DNA of 64,000 nt from Paractinoplanes lichenicola (lineage in GTDB: Bacteria; Actinomycetota; Actinomycetes; Mycobacteriales; Micromonosporaceae): positions 310,001 to 374,000 of the forward strand of contig NZ_JAENHO010000009.1 in the NCBI RefSeq assembly GCF_016785085.1, read 5' to 3'. A program made the translations under genes and the position numbers. Below are positions 1 through 9,087 of this stretch, piece after piece. The number at the start of each line of letters is the position of its first letter. Within the stretch, counting starts at the first letter, position 1. The notes beneath the pieces were generated by a model. It was not told where the DNA came from, did no database searches, and worked only from the letters and a program-made list of their open reading frames with translations.

Positions 1-764
1 TCCGCCTGTTGCAGCTGGCCGCCGACCGGGCCAGCGCGGCCGGGCAGATCCGCTCCCACCAGATCGAGCAGGCGGCCGCGCTGGCCCTGCAGCGCAGCCT
101 GCTGCCGCCGAAGCTGTCGGCCCTGCCGGGTCTGGCCGCGGCGGCGCGCTACGAGCCCGGTCACGGCTTCGGCGTCGGCGGCGACTGGTACGACCTGTTC
201 ACCCTGCCGTCGGGCTGGCTCGGCGTGGTCATCGGCGACGTCTCCGGGCACGGGCTGGCCTCGGCCGTGGTGATGGGCCGCATCCGCAGCGCCCTGCGCG
301 CCTACGCCCTGATCTCGGGCGACCCGGCCGAGGTGCTGACCCTGCTCGACCAGAAGGTTCAGCACTTCGAGGCGGGCAGCCTCACCACCTGCCTGTACGC
401 CATGATCAGCGCCGACCGGGAGACCGTCCTGCTCTCCTGCGCCGGGCACCTGCGTCCCCTGCTGGCCGTGCCCGGGCACCTCACGGCGCTGCTCGACGTC
501 CCGGTCGACCCGCCGCTCGGCATCATCCGGCGGCGGGCCCGCCGGCGTTCGACGGCCGTCGACTTCGCGCCGGGGTCGCTGCTGATGTGTTACACCGATG
601 GGCTCGTCGAGCGCCGCGACCAGATCATCGACGTCGGCATCAAGGCGCTGACCGACACGGTGCACGCCGACGACCCGGAATCGGCGTGCACCGCCGCCAT
701 GTCGGTCGTGGCGGGCCGGACGCCGAGCGACGACATCGCCGTCCTGTCGCTGCGCCGCACCTGA
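1..764 (+). CDS. PP2C/SpoIIE-type serine phosphatase (3' part)
   Basis: C-terminal part of a SpoIIE-family PP2C phosphatase, which dephosphorylates Ser/Thr residues, typically on anti-sigma-factor antagonists. The frame is open to the window edge, so the true start and any sensor domains lie upstream; the TTG at 9 is probably internal. Visible family motifs are GGDWYD and GDVSGHG (metal-binding aspartates), MCYTDGLVERRD and a terminal SDDIAVLSLR. No anti-sigma partner follows; the next gene is a sugar kinase. Family assignment is firm; the target is unknown. Confidence 0.88.
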   Translation, partial: RLLQLAADRASAAGQIRSHQIEQAAALALQRSLLPPKLSALPGLAAAARYEPGHGFGVGGDWYDLFTLPSGWLGVVIGDVSGHGLASAVVMGRIRSALRAYALISGDPAEVLTLLDQKVQHFEAGSLTTCLYAMISADRETVLLSCAGHLRPLLAVPGHLTALLDVPVDPPLGIIRRRARRRSTAVDFAPGSLLMCYTDGLVERRDQIIDVGIKALTDTVHADDPESACTAAMSVVAGRTPSDDIAVLSLRRT

Positions 765-800
765 GTGTCAGCCGCTCTTCGGGGCGGGCATAGCAAGGCG

Positions 801-2270
801 ATGCACCTCACGGACGACTCCGTCACGCTCGAGGCCGCGCTGGACCCGCTGGTTCTCGCGCTCGACATCGGCTCCACCGCCACCCGCGGCGGCGTGCACG
901 ACGCGTCCGGGCGGCGGGTCCACGGGCTGCAGCACAAGGTGCCGCACGCGTTCACCGTCGCGCCCGACGGCACCTCGGTCATCGACCCCGGCCAGGTGAG
1001 CGCCGAGGTCGAGCAGGTCATCGACGCGGTCACGGGCGACCCGCGGCTGGCCACCCGCATCACCGGAGTCGCGATGGACACTTTCGCCGCCTCGCTGATC
1101 GGGGTCGACGCGTCGGGGCGCGCGCTCACCCCGTGCCTGACCTACGCCGACTCCCGCAGCGCGAAGGCGGTCGCCCAGCTGCGCCAGGAGCTTGACGAGC
1201 ACGCCGTGCAGCAGCGCACCGGCACCCGCCTGCACACCAGCTATCACGCCCCGCGCCTGCGCTGGCTCGCGGCCGAGCAGCCGGGCCTCGTCACGCGCGT
1301 CGCCGCCTGGTGGTCGCTGGGGGAGTACGTCTGGTCCCGGCTGATCGGCCAGCCGCTGGCCGGCACGTCGACGGTGGCGTGGACCGGGCTGCTCGACCGC
1401 CGTACGGGGGAACTTGATCCTGAGCTGCTCGCCGTCGCGGGTCTCACTCCCGAGCAGCTGTCGCCGCCGACCGACGACAGCGTGCCGGCCCCGTCACGCT
1501 GGGCCGCCCTGGCCCGGGCCGCCTGGTTCCCGGTCATCACCGACGGCCTGGCCAGCAACATCGGCTCCGGGGCGCTCGACGCGACAGTCCTCACCGCGGC
1601 CACCGCGACCAGCGGCGCGCTGCGCGTGCTGCTCGACGGCCCGGCCGACCCGCTGCCGTTCGGGCTGTGGAACTACCGGGTCGACGCGCGGCGCACGCTG
1701 CTCGGCGGCGCGATCAACGACGTCGGCCGCGCGGTCAGCTGGGCCGAGGCCACCCTGCGGCTCAGCCCCGACCTGGCCGGTGTGCTCTCCGCGCCGCCGA
1801 GCGAGGCGACGCCGCTGGTGCTGCCGTATCTGACCGGGGAACGCGCGCCCGGCTGGGCCGGTGGGGCCCGCGCCACGCTGACCGGGGTCTCGGCCGCCAC
1901 CGACGCCGACGGGCTGTTCCGCGGCATCATCGAGGGCGTGGCCATGACGTACGCGCGGGTGGCCGCGGAACTGCACCCGGCCGCCCCGCAGGTCGTCGAG
2001 GTCGCCGCGGCGGGCCGGGTCAGCAACGACCAGCCGGAGTGGCTGCAGGTGCTCGCGGACGTGCTCGACCGGCCCGTCACCCACGTGACCCGCTCGCGCG
2101 CCACCCAGCGGGGCACGGCGTTGCTCGCCCTCGACGTGCTGGCGCCGGGGATCGAGCGCGCGGCCCGGACGACCGGGAAGACGTACGAGCCGCGGGCCGC
2201 GCACCACGACTATTACGCGGGCCGCCGGGAACGGTTCGCCGAGCTGTACGACACGGTCGTGCACGGCTGA
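801..2270 (+). CDS. FGGY-family carbohydrate kinase (gluconokinase-like)
   Basis: Sugar kinase of the FGGY family, about 489 residues, a normal length. The N-terminal phosphate-binding segment reads LALDIGSTATRGG, and the second half holds the usual FGGY C-terminal lobe with GAINDVGRAVSWAE. Overall resemblance is to gluconokinase-type members, but the substrate cannot be read from sequence. I chose the ATG at 801. An in-frame GTG at 765, directly after the upstream stop, would add 12 residues unlike the family. It converges on eccB with only 7 bases between stop codons. Confidence 0.85.
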   Translation: MHLTDDSVTLEAALDPLVLALDIGSTATRGGVHDASGRRVHGLQHKVPHAFTVAPDGTSVIDPGQVSAEVEQVIDAVTGDPRLATRITGVAMDTFAASLIGVDASGRALTPCLTYADSRSAKAVAQLRQELDEHAVQQRTGTRLHTSYHAPRLRWLAAEQPGLVTRVAAWWSLGEYVWSRLIGQPLAGTSTVAWTGLLDRRTGELDPELLAVAGLTPEQLSPPTDDSVPAPSRWAALARAAWFPVITDGLASNIGSGALDATVLTAATATSGALRVLLDGPADPLPFGLWNYRVDARRTLLGGAINDVGRAVSWAEATLRLSPDLAGVLSAPPSEATPLVLPYLTGERAPGWAGGARATLTGVSAATDADGLFRGIIEGVAMTYARVAAELHPAAPQVVEVAAAGRVSNDQPEWLQVLADVLDRPVTHVTRSRATQRGTALLALDVLAPGIERAARTTGKTYEPRAAHHDYYAGRRERFAELYDTVVHG

Positions 2271-2277
2271 AGGTCAG

Positions 2278-3693
2278 CTACTGACCGGCCGGGCTTTCTG
2301 ACTGAGCGGGTGTCGGCGCGGCCGGGCGCTGGGCCTGCTCCGGGTCGAGGGACGGGCCCGGTGCCAGCAGGCTGACGATCTCGCTCGGCACGGCCACCGG
2401 CTTGACCTTGCCGTAGCCCAGCTTCGTCAGCAGGTCGGGGTTGGCCAGCGGAAACATCGTGCCCGTGTCGGTGACGACGCCGACCGTGCCCAGCTGCGGC
2501 GACTCCGGGTTGGGGAGCGAGCCGACCACGGCCCCGCTGCCCCGCGGCACGTGCACGAAGTTGGCGCGCACCTGCCCCGGCGTCTCCGACTGCGGGATCG
2601 CCGTGCCCTCCGGAATGTCCGGGTCGATCCGCACCCCGTCGCGGGCCTGGTCGCGGATCGGCAGCGTCACGCAGGCCCGCTGCGGGGTGCCCTCGGCCAG
2701 CGCCGGAACGGTCGCCGGGAGGGCGCCGGCCTGACCGGCGTCGCTGATCTGCGCCTGCGAGGCCCGCAGGTCGACGAAGTTGTTCACCGGCACCGGCGGC
2801 TGCGCCCCCTGAACGGCCCGCAGCAGCATCGCCTGGAACTGGGTCACCGCGGCGACACCGTCGGACAACAACACCGCGAACTGGGTCTGGTTCACGTCGG
2901 TGATGACTTGGCCGACCTTGAGCCCCGCCACGGGGGAGTTGCCGTTCGGATTCGGCAGCTGCGGCGCGACCAGGTCGGGCCCGCTCGGAATGGCGTTGAT
3001 CCACGCCGTGGTGACCGGCCACGGCGTCTGCGCGTTGTAGCCCAGCGCGTTCTGGGTGCGCCGCTCCGCGCCGGGCGGGATGCTGAACTTGCGGTTCCCG
3101 TCGACCAGCGAGACCCGGCCGTTCGGCTCGCTGACCAGCAGCGCCTCCCGCTTCGTGCTCGCCGGCCGCCCGCCGCCCGGCGCGGTGCCGACGAGCACGG
3201 TCGAGCGCAGCCCCGCGTCCTCACGCTGCGTGCACACCGACCACGAGCCCGGGAGCAGCGCCGACTTCTCCGGCAAAGAGTCGGGCGCCCCCGCGATGCC
3301 CAGGGCCGGCCCGATCGGCACATCGGACAATTTGCGCGCCGAGATGCCCTTGACCGCGGCCGGTGACCCCTCGGCCAGCAGCAGCCCCGAGGTGTAGTTG
3401 AGCACCGGATGCAGCCGGCTGTCCGCCTTCAGATACACGAACTGCGCGCCCGTGCCCTTCTCCTGCAGGATCACGCTCGAGTCGCGCGGATCGGTGTTGC
3501 CGTTGCCGGTCAAAATCCCGTAGATCGCCGTGGCCCCCACCGCGAGCGAGGCGATCAGCAGGCTGACCAGCGCCGTTGTCCCCGCCCGGCGCATCGGCGA
3601 CCGCGCCGGATCCGGATCCCGGCTGACCAGGGCCGCCACCACTCGCTGCATCGCGTACTGATACGAGTGGAGCTGATCCTGGCGCGTGGGCAT
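2278..3693 (-). CDS. eccB: Type VII secretion protein EccB (orphan)
   Basis: EccB is the single-pass membrane subunit of the ESX/type VII secretion complex with a large extracytoplasmic domain. The start MPTRQDQLHSYQYAMQRVV is the family's characteristic cytoplasmic N-terminus, followed by one membrane helix at about residues 40-62 and a roughly 400-residue outer domain with a Pro/Ala-rich tail. An ORF extension to 3759 adds 22 atypical residues, so the ATG at 3693 is preferred. No other ESX component (EccC, EccD, EccE, MycP, WXG100 pair) lies nearby. Identity is firm; the isolated context is unusual. Confidence 0.93.
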   Translation of the reverse strand: MPTRQDQLHSYQYAMQRVVAALVSRDPDPARSPMRRAGTTALVSLLIASLAVGATAIYGILTGNGNTDPRDSSVILQEKGTGAQFVYLKADSRLHPVLNYTSGLLLAEGSPAAVKGISARKLSDVPIGPALGIAGAPDSLPEKSALLPGSWSVCTQREDAGLRSTVLVGTAPGGGRPASTKREALLVSEPNGRVSLVDGNRKFSIPPGAERRTQNALGYNAQTPWPVTTAWINAIPSGPDLVAPQLPNPNGNSPVAGLKVGQVITDVNQTQFAVLLSDGVAAVTQFQAMLLRAVQGAQPPVPVNNFVDLRASQAQISDAGQAGALPATVPALAEGTPQRACVTLPIRDQARDGVRIDPDIPEGTAIPQSETPGQVRANFVHVPRGSGAVVGSLPNPESPQLGTVGVVTDTGTMFPLANPDLLTKLGYGKVKPVAVPSEIVSLLAPGPSLDPEQAQRPAAPTPAQSESPAGQ

Positions 3694-3877
3694 GGCCTCA
3701 CTGTAGAGGCCCCGTTCGATGCCCCACCGCCCCGCCGTCCCCGTCTCAAGATCAACCACTTTCCCGTACGCGAGTGGCCGCCCTCAAAAGCAGCAAGCCC
3801 GTCCCCAAGGTCCCTCGCGACCTGCGGAAGCCGCCGGGCCGTAGCGCGGGCTCCGGCCGTGGTGCAACTCGAGCACG

Positions 3878-4378
3878 TTATTGCGGCCGCTGAGCCGACA
3901 CGTCTTTTAGGTAGCCGTTCATCGTGGTGCAGACCTCGTCGACGAAGCGCGTGAACTCGTCGAGCAGTTCGGGTGGATAGCCGTCCATCATCCGGCCCAT
4001 GCGCTCGGCGAGCGGCCCGAAGAAGTCGTTCACCAGCGCGTCGACGCCCGGGGTGGCGCGCAGGGTGACCAGGCGGCGGTCGGCGCTGTCGCGCACCCGC
4101 ACGATGTGGCCGGCCTCCTCGAGCCGGTTGAGCAGCGACGAGGTCGCCCCCGCGGTCAGGCCGATGCGCTGGCTGAGCTCGGACTGGGTCAGCGCCGCCC
4201 CGCGGTCCTCGGCCTCGAGGATCTCGGTCAGCGCCTTGGCGTCGCTCTGGTGCAGGCCGGTCGCGACACCCAGCCGCCGGCCGAGCTCGCCGTACGCGAG
4301 GCCGTGGTTGCGCAGCGCCGCCAGCAACCGATCGCGCTGCTCGGATCCCGCGCTCGGAGCGTTGCCCGCCACATCCAC
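3878..4378 (-). CDS. MarR-family transcriptional regulator
   Basis: Winged-helix regulator of 166 residues, normal for MarR. The HTH segment (TQSELSQRIGLTAGATSSLL) and the wing (RVRDSADRRLVTLRAT) are clear near residues 62-108. It is transcribed away from the MFS exporter at 4501, the classical arrangement in which a MarR protein represses an efflux gene and releases it on binding a toxic small molecule. The ligand is unknown. Confidence 0.9.
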   Translation of the reverse strand: MDVAGNAPSAGSEQRDRLLAALRNHGLAYGELGRRLGVATGLHQSDAKALTEILEAEDRGAALTQSELSQRIGLTAGATSSLLNRLEEAGHIVRVRDSADRRLVTLRATPGVDALVNDFFGPLAERMGRMMDGYPPELLDEFTRFVDEVCTTMNGYLKDVSAQRPQ

Positions 4379-4451
4379 CTCCGCCGACGTCGTGGTCCCA
4401 AAGGTATCACCGTCAAATACTCACAACGTGGAACCGTCAGTCGTTAAAGCC

Positions 4452-4474
4452 GTTTGATGGCGTGATAGTTTGAT
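4452..4474. promoter_or_regulatory. Candidate MarR operator in the divergent promoter
   Basis: The word GTTTGAT occurs at 4452-4458 and again at 4468-4474, 16 bases apart, in the 122-base gap between the divergent MarR and MFS genes. A related TCAAATA lies at 4413-4419. Direct repeats here suit a regulator site, but no crisp palindrome is visible. Confidence 0.3.
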
Positions 4475-4500
4475 CGTGTAACCAACTTGGGGGGACGGCC

Positions 4501-6102
4501 ATGCCCGTTGAAGAAGCCGGCTACCGCAGGTGGCTGGGGCTCGTAGCGATCGCGCTCGGGGTCGCGATGATCGTGGTCGACACCACGATCGTTAACGTGA
4601 TCACGCCGGCGGTCATCGAGGACCTCGGCATCAACTCGACGCAGGCGCAGTGGATCCAGGAGTCGTACGCCATCGTCTTCGCGGCGCTGCTGCTGATCTT
4701 CGGCCGCGTCGCCGACCTGATCGGCGCCCGGCGGGTGTTCGCCGTGGGCGTCGTCGTCTTCGGCGTCACCAGCCTGCTCGCCGGGCTGGCGCCCAGCGGC
4801 GAGGTGCTGATCCTGGCCCGGTTCCTGCAGGGCGTCGGCGGGGCGATGCTGCTGCCCACCTCGCTGTCGCTGCTCAACCAGACCTTCCGCGGCAAGGAAC
4901 GCGGTCAGGCGTACGCCGTCTGGGGGTCGACCATCGGCGCGGCCACCGCCGTCGGCCCGGTCATCGGCGGCTGGTTCGCCGAACATGCCAGCTGGCGATG
5001 GGCGTTCGGGATCAACGTCCCGCTCGTGGTGCTGATCTTCATCCTGACTGTCGTGTTCATCACGCCGTCGCCGCGCTCGGCCGGGCGCATCGACGTCCCC
5101 GGCGCGCTGCTTTCGGTCGCCGGGCTCGGCGCACTCGCGTACGGGCTGGTCGAGGGCCGCACCTACGGCTGGGTGACGAGCATCCGGGGCGCCGACGTCG
5201 CCGGTCTGTCCCCGGTGTTCCTCGCCCTGATCGTCGCGGCGGTCACCTTGACGCTGTTCGTGCTGCGGCAGATCCGGCTCAGCCGGTCCGGGCAGCCGCT
5301 CATGGACACCCGGCTGTTCCGCATCGCCTCGTTCCGCAACGGCAACCTCGCCACCGTGATCATCGGGCTCGGCGAGTTCGGCATCGTCGCCGTCCTGCCG
5401 CTCTGGCTGCAGTTCACCCTCGGCTACTCCTCGCTGCAGGCCGGCGCCGCCCTCGTGCCCCTGGCCATCGGCAGCTTCGTCGCCAACGGCATGAGCTTCG
5501 GCCTGGCCGAGAAGCTGTCCGCCCTCAGCTTCGTGCGCCTCGGCCTCGCCCTGGAAGCCGCCGCGCTCGCCGCCCTCGCCGTGGTCGCGGCCACCACCTC
5601 CGCGCCCTGGTGGTCGATCGCGATCGCCATGTTCGTCTACGGCATCGGCGTCGGCTTCGCCACCGCGCAGGTCACCAACGTCGTGCTCGCCGATGTGCCG
5701 CCCACCGAGGCCGGCCAGGGCTCGGGCATCCAATCCACCTTCCGCCAGCTCGGCTCCGCCCTCGGCATCGCCGTGCTGACCACCATCTTCTTCTCCGCCC
5801 TCGGCAACCAGGTCAAGGACACGCTCACGACGAACGGCCAGTTCCCGGCCGACCAGATCGACCGTTACGCGGCCACCGTCACGGACAGCGCCGGCGCCGC
5901 GATCGCCCCGCTCGCCGCCGATCCCGCCACCGCGACGGTCGCCGACGCCGCCCGCACAGCCATGGCCGACGGCATCGCACTGGGCTCGGCCATCGCCGCC
6001 GGCCTGCTGCTCCTCGGCCTGGTCGCCACCCTGCTCATCCCGGCCACCCGCCGCACCCGCGACGAGGAGCCCGCCCCGCAGGAGGCCGAGCCGGTGCATT
6101 GA
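4501..6102 (+). CDS. MFS drug:H+ antiporter, DHA2 (EmrB/QacA) family
   Basis: Proton-driven multidrug exporter of 533 residues with the hydrophobicity of 14 membrane helices. Motif A (GRVADLIGARRVF) and motif C (TIGAATAVGPVIGGWF) of the DHA2 family are present, and the tail is hydrophilic and acidic. A strong ribosome site (GGGGGG, 4491-4496) precedes the ATG. It is divergent from a MarR gene that probably controls it. A 551-codon open frame on the opposite strand is a codon-bias shadow. Confidence 0.93.
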   Translation: MPVEEAGYRRWLGLVAIALGVAMIVVDTTIVNVITPAVIEDLGINSTQAQWIQESYAIVFAALLLIFGRVADLIGARRVFAVGVVVFGVTSLLAGLAPSGEVLILARFLQGVGGAMLLPTSLSLLNQTFRGKERGQAYAVWGSTIGAATAVGPVIGGWFAEHASWRWAFGINVPLVVLIFILTVVFITPSPRSAGRIDVPGALLSVAGLGALAYGLVEGRTYGWVTSIRGADVAGLSPVFLALIVAAVTLTLFVLRQIRLSRSGQPLMDTRLFRIASFRNGNLATVIIGLGEFGIVAVLPLWLQFTLGYSSLQAGAALVPLAIGSFVANGMSFGLAEKLSALSFVRLGLALEAAALAALAVVAATTSAPWWSIAIAMFVYGIGVGFATAQVTNVVLADVPPTEAGQGSGIQSTFRQLGSALGIAVLTTIFFSALGNQVKDTLTTNGQFPADQIDRYAATVTDSAGAAIAPLAADPATATVADAARTAMADGIALGSAIAAGLLLLGLVATLLIPATRRTRDEEPAPQEAEPVH

Positions 6103-6182
6103 CGACCGAACCGCTGACCCGGCGCGGGGTGTGCGGCGGCCGTACGCTGTCGGGGGCCGGAAACCGGGAAGAGGAGCGGGAC

Positions 6183-6935
6183 GTGGCAGCGGACAACGAC
6201 GCCAAGCTGGCGGTGCTCATCGATGCCGACAACGCGCAGTCGCGGATCATCGAGGCGTTGCTGGCGGAGATCGCGAAGTACGGCACCGCGCACGTCAAAC
6301 GGGCGTACGGGGATTGGACCGGGCCGAACCTGAAGGGCTGGAAGGACGAGCTGCTCGCCCAGTCGATCCAGCCGATGCAGCAGTTCGCGTACACGAATCG
6401 GAAGAACTCGACCGACTCGGCCATGATCATCGACGCGATGGACCTGCTCTACACGGGAAGGTTCGACGGGTTCTGCATCCTGTCGAGCGACAGCGACTTC
6501 ACCCGGCTGGCGTCGCGCATCCGGGAGTCGGGGCTGACCGTGTACGGCTTCGGTGAACGCAAGACGCCGAAGTCGTTCGTGGCGGCCTGCGACAAGTTCA
6601 TCTACACCGAGAACCTGACCGGGCCGACCGCGCCGGAGCCGGTGCAGCTGAGCGCGGCCGAGCAGCTGCGCAGCAACTCGGCCCTGGTCAACCAGCTGCG
6701 TAACGCCGTCGAGGCCGCCTCCGACGACGACGGCTGGGCGACGCTCTCGCACGTCGGGCAGATCCTCACCAATCAGAGCCCGGATTTCGACTCGCGCACG
6801 TACGGCTACAGCAAGCTGAGCGACCTGATCGGCGCGATCACCCTGTTCGACCTGGAACGGCGCGACCTCGGGCAGGGCAAGAAGGCCGTGTTCCAGGTCC
6901 GCGACAAGCGCCGCCGTACGAAGAAGGACGCGTAA
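6183..6935 (+). CDS. NYN-domain RNA-binding/nuclease protein with OST-HTH (LOTUS) domain
   Basis: A 250-residue protein. Residues 1-150 form a NYN (PIN-like) domain with the acidic signatures LAVLIDADNA and CILSSDSDFTRLASRIRESG, which in this fold bind metal for RNA cleavage. Residues about 170-245 form an OST-HTH/LOTUS domain (SHVGQILTN...YGYSKLSDLI), an RNA-binding module. The GTG at 6183 has an excellent ribosome site (GAAGAGGAG). The family is common in actinobacteria as a presumed RNA-processing protein; the target is unknown. It stands alone after the exporter. Confidence 0.88.
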   Translation: MAADNDAKLAVLIDADNAQSRIIEALLAEIAKYGTAHVKRAYGDWTGPNLKGWKDELLAQSIQPMQQFAYTNRKNSTDSAMIIDAMDLLYTGRFDGFCILSSDSDFTRLASRIRESGLTVYGFGERKTPKSFVAACDKFIYTENLTGPTAPEPVQLSAAEQLRSNSALVNQLRNAVEAASDDDGWATLSHVGQILTNQSPDFDSRTYGYSKLSDLIGAITLFDLERRDLGQGKKAVFQVRDKRRRTKKDA

Positions 6936-7000
6936 CGCTGTCACACCCGAGCGGGCTGCCCGGTCTGAGCAGGTGACCGAGACAGAACGCGAAGGGTGTG

Positions 7001-7747
7001 ATGGGGATGAAGATCGCCGTGCTGGGTGGGACCGGACTGGTCGGGTCGCAGGTCGTCACCATGTTGCGGGAGCACGGTCACGAGGCCGAGCCGCTGTCGC
7101 CGTCGAACGGGGTCGACCTGCTCACCGGTGACGGGCTCGACGACGGGCTCAAGGGCGCCGACGTGGTGGTCAACCTGACGAACTCGCCGACCTTCGACGA
7201 GAAGTCGCCCGCCTTCTTCCAGCAGACGATGGACAACATGCTGGCGGCGGCGCAGCGTCAGGGGGTCGGGCACGCGGTCATCCTGTCGATCGTCGGCGTC
7301 GACCAGGTGCCCGCGCTCGACTACTACCAGGCCAAGGTGCTGCAGGAGGACGTGCTCAAGGCGGGCCCGATCCCGTGGTCGATCGTGCGGGCGACGCAGT
7401 TCTTCGAGTTCGTGAAGTCGGTGCTGTCGTGGACGTCCGACGAGCACACCGTACGGCTTCCGGCCACGCCCGTGCAGCCGCTCGCGTCGGCCGACATCGC
7501 TCGCGCCGTGGCCCAGGTCAGCGCGGGCGAACCGCTGCGTGGGGTGCGCAATGTGGGCGGCCCCGAGGTGTTCACGCTCGACGAGCTGGGCCGCATCGCG
7601 CTGCAGGCCCAGGGCGACACGCGCGAGGTCGTGGTCGACCCGGCGGCCGGCATGTTCGCCGCCGTGCCGGGCAGCGTCCTGACCGCCCCGGCCGACGCCG
7701 TGATCGCCAAGACGACGTTCCGCGAATGGCTCGCCACCCAGAAGTAG
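7001..7747 (+). CDS. NmrA-like NAD(P)-binding oxidoreductase
   Basis: Atypical SDR of about 248 residues. MKIAVLGGTGLVGSQV is the dinucleotide-binding loop, and there is no classical YxxxK catalytic pair, as in NmrA/LsdA-like proteins that act as redox sensors or quinone reductases. The middle carries the pattern VSIVGVD...YYQAKVLQE seen in that group. ATG codons at 7001 and 7007 and a GTG at 6998 all compete; the GAAGG at 6991-6995 best fits 7001. No partner gene is apparent. Confidence 0.8.
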   Translation: MGMKIAVLGGTGLVGSQVVTMLREHGHEAEPLSPSNGVDLLTGDGLDDGLKGADVVVNLTNSPTFDEKSPAFFQQTMDNMLAAAQRQGVGHAVILSIVGVDQVPALDYYQAKVLQEDVLKAGPIPWSIVRATQFFEFVKSVLSWTSDEHTVRLPATPVQPLASADIARAVAQVSAGEPLRGVRNVGGPEVFTLDELGRIALQAQGDTREVVVDPAAGMFAAVPGSVLTAPADAVIAKTTFREWLATQK

Positions 7748-7836
7748 CCGGCGGCGTTCCGGCCGGCGGGGACGACTACCCGTCGGCCGGAAAGCGTCCG
7801 AACGCGTTATCGACGAGCGCGCGACCGTGTCCGAAG

Positions 7837-8232
7837 ATGACCGGCATGGTGCTCGCGGTGATCCTCGTCCTGGTGGGTGCGTTCGTCCTCTACCGCGGCG
7901 TACGGGAATGGCTGCACCTGCGCCGCCTGCGCAGCGACGGCAGGCAGTCCGTCGGCACGGTGACCGGGCATGAGCTCAAGCCGGGCGGGAGCCGCGCGGT
8001 CATCGTCGCCTACACCGACGACCTCGGCACGCCACGCCAGCTGACGAGCAACCTGTCATCCGCGAAACCCACCATCGGCGTCGGCGAGCCGGTGACCGTG
8101 CGCTACCTGACCGGCGACCCGGCCAGCGCATTCCTCGACGAGCGCCGCGAAAACGTCCGCAGCCTGCTCTTCTACATCATTCTGGGCCTGGGCTTCACCG
8201 CAGCCGGCCTGGCCTCAGCCCTCCGCGACTGA
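7837..8232 (+). CDS. DUF3592-like small membrane protein
   Basis: A 131-residue protein with one N-terminal membrane helix (MVLAVILVLVGAFVLYRGV), a soluble beta-rich middle (GTVTGHELKPGG...VTVRYLTGDPA) and a second helix near the C-terminus. This is the plan of DUF3592 proteins, of unknown function. The C-terminal pattern VTVRYLTGDP followed by a short helix is typical. It stands alone. Confidence 0.7.
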   Translation: MTGMVLAVILVLVGAFVLYRGVREWLHLRRLRSDGRQSVGTVTGHELKPGGSRAVIVAYTDDLGTPRQLTSNLSSAKPTIGVGEPVTVRYLTGDPASAFLDERRENVRSLLFYIILGLGFTAAGLASALRD

Positions 8233-8238
8233 CGCCGG

Positions 8239-8685
8239 TCAGGACCGTTCGGCGTCCTCGGGAATCCAGGAGCCGGCCCACGCCGGATCGTAGGCCCGCA
8301 CCGCCTCGACGAACTCGTCCGGCGGCCGATAGCGGTGGGCCGTCACGTAAGGCCAGACGAGGGTCGGCGCGGCGAACATCTTCCCGTCGCCGTCCGGAAC
8401 CCTGATCTCGGCGTGCCCAGAGGCACGACGCCGGCCGCATGAGCAGCAGTAAGCATGCCGTCGGGACGAGACGCGCGTCGCGTTGACCTGAATCCCCGCA
8501 ATGACATCGAGCAGCGCGTCCGCAAACCAGTCCGGCGTCGTCCCGGTCGCGAACTCGTGCGGGGCGTCCAGCCAGCCCACATTGATCCGCTCGTGGCGCG
8601 GCCGATATTCGATCCACTCGTCGGCGATTCTGAGGCTTTCGAGTTCCCCGTACGAGTAAGGGCTGAGCTCCTCGAAGTGGGTCAT
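8239..8685 (-). CDS. Conserved hypothetical protein (DUF7919-like)
   Basis: A 148-residue soluble protein of a widespread uncharacterised actinobacterial family. I recognise its order of motifs: FEELSPYSY, NVGWLD, a Cys cluster (CCSCG), then AEIRVP, APTLVWPYVTAHRYRPPDEFVEAV. The family number is from memory and uncertain. The Cys cluster may bind metal. Its ATG overlaps the stop of the gene at 8682-9083 (ATGA), so the two are translationally coupled. Confidence 0.6.
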   Translation of the reverse strand: MTHFEELSPYSYGELESLRIADEWIEYRPRHERINVGWLDAPHEFATGTTPDWFADALLDVIAGIQVNATRVSSRRHAYCCSCGRRRASGHAEIRVPDGDGKMFAAPTLVWPYVTAHRYRPPDEFVEAVRAYDPAWAGSWIPEDAERS

Positions 8686-9083
8686 GTGTCGTACAGCCCG
8701 TCCCAGGGCGCGTGGAAGCCAAGCCGGTCGGGATAGAGCTCGGCCCAGTCGACGTGGACCCCGTCGCCCGCGCGGTCGCCGGACTCGTCGACCAGGCCGA
8801 ACAGGATGCCGTCGTGGTGGGTCTCGAACAGCTCGACCGCGATGTCGCCGTAGACCTTGCCGGGCAGGTCGGCGAGCAGCGTGTCGAGTTCCGAATCCAT
8901 CGCCGTACGGCTGCTGACCCGCTGGACGATCGAGCGGCGGTGGACACCTTCGGGCGTGAACAGGTGCACGTAGATGTGCTGATCCCAGCCGGACGCGAGG
9001 AACAGCCCGTCGTCGTAACGGCCGATCGTGTCCGTTCGATAGTCGGGTTCGTAGGCGATCGGGATCAGCTTCGGCACCGGCAC
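8682..9083 (-). CDS. Hypothetical protein, coupled to the next gene
   Basis: I do not recognise this protein of about 133 residues. It is soluble, acidic and rich in aromatic residues (DDGLFLASGWDQHIYVHLF, HVDWAELYPDRLGFHAPWDGLYDT), a composition often seen in small orphan immunity-type proteins, though that is only an impression. The GTG at 9083 is chosen over in-frame codons at 9107 and 9170 because the upstream residues look random. The 4-base overlap with the following gene implies co-expression. Confidence 0.55.
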   Translation of the reverse strand: MPVPKLIPIAYEPDYRTDTIGRYDDGLFLASGWDQHIYVHLFTPEGVHRRSIVQRVSSRTAMDSELDTLLADLPGKVYGDIAVELFETHHDGILFGLVDESGDRAGDGVHVDWAELYPDRLGFHAPWDGLYDT

Positions 9084-9087
9084 GCGA

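Noticed and set aside
2272..2286. Hairpin between the FGGY kinase and eccB
   Set aside because: Six-base arms with a three-base loop overlapping a stop codon; too weak to call a terminator.
4444..6099. 551-codon open frame antisense to the MFS exporter
   Set aside because: Low-complexity Gly/Asp/Arg/Gln protein; the sense frame is a textbook 14-helix transporter. Typical shadow in G+C-rich DNA.
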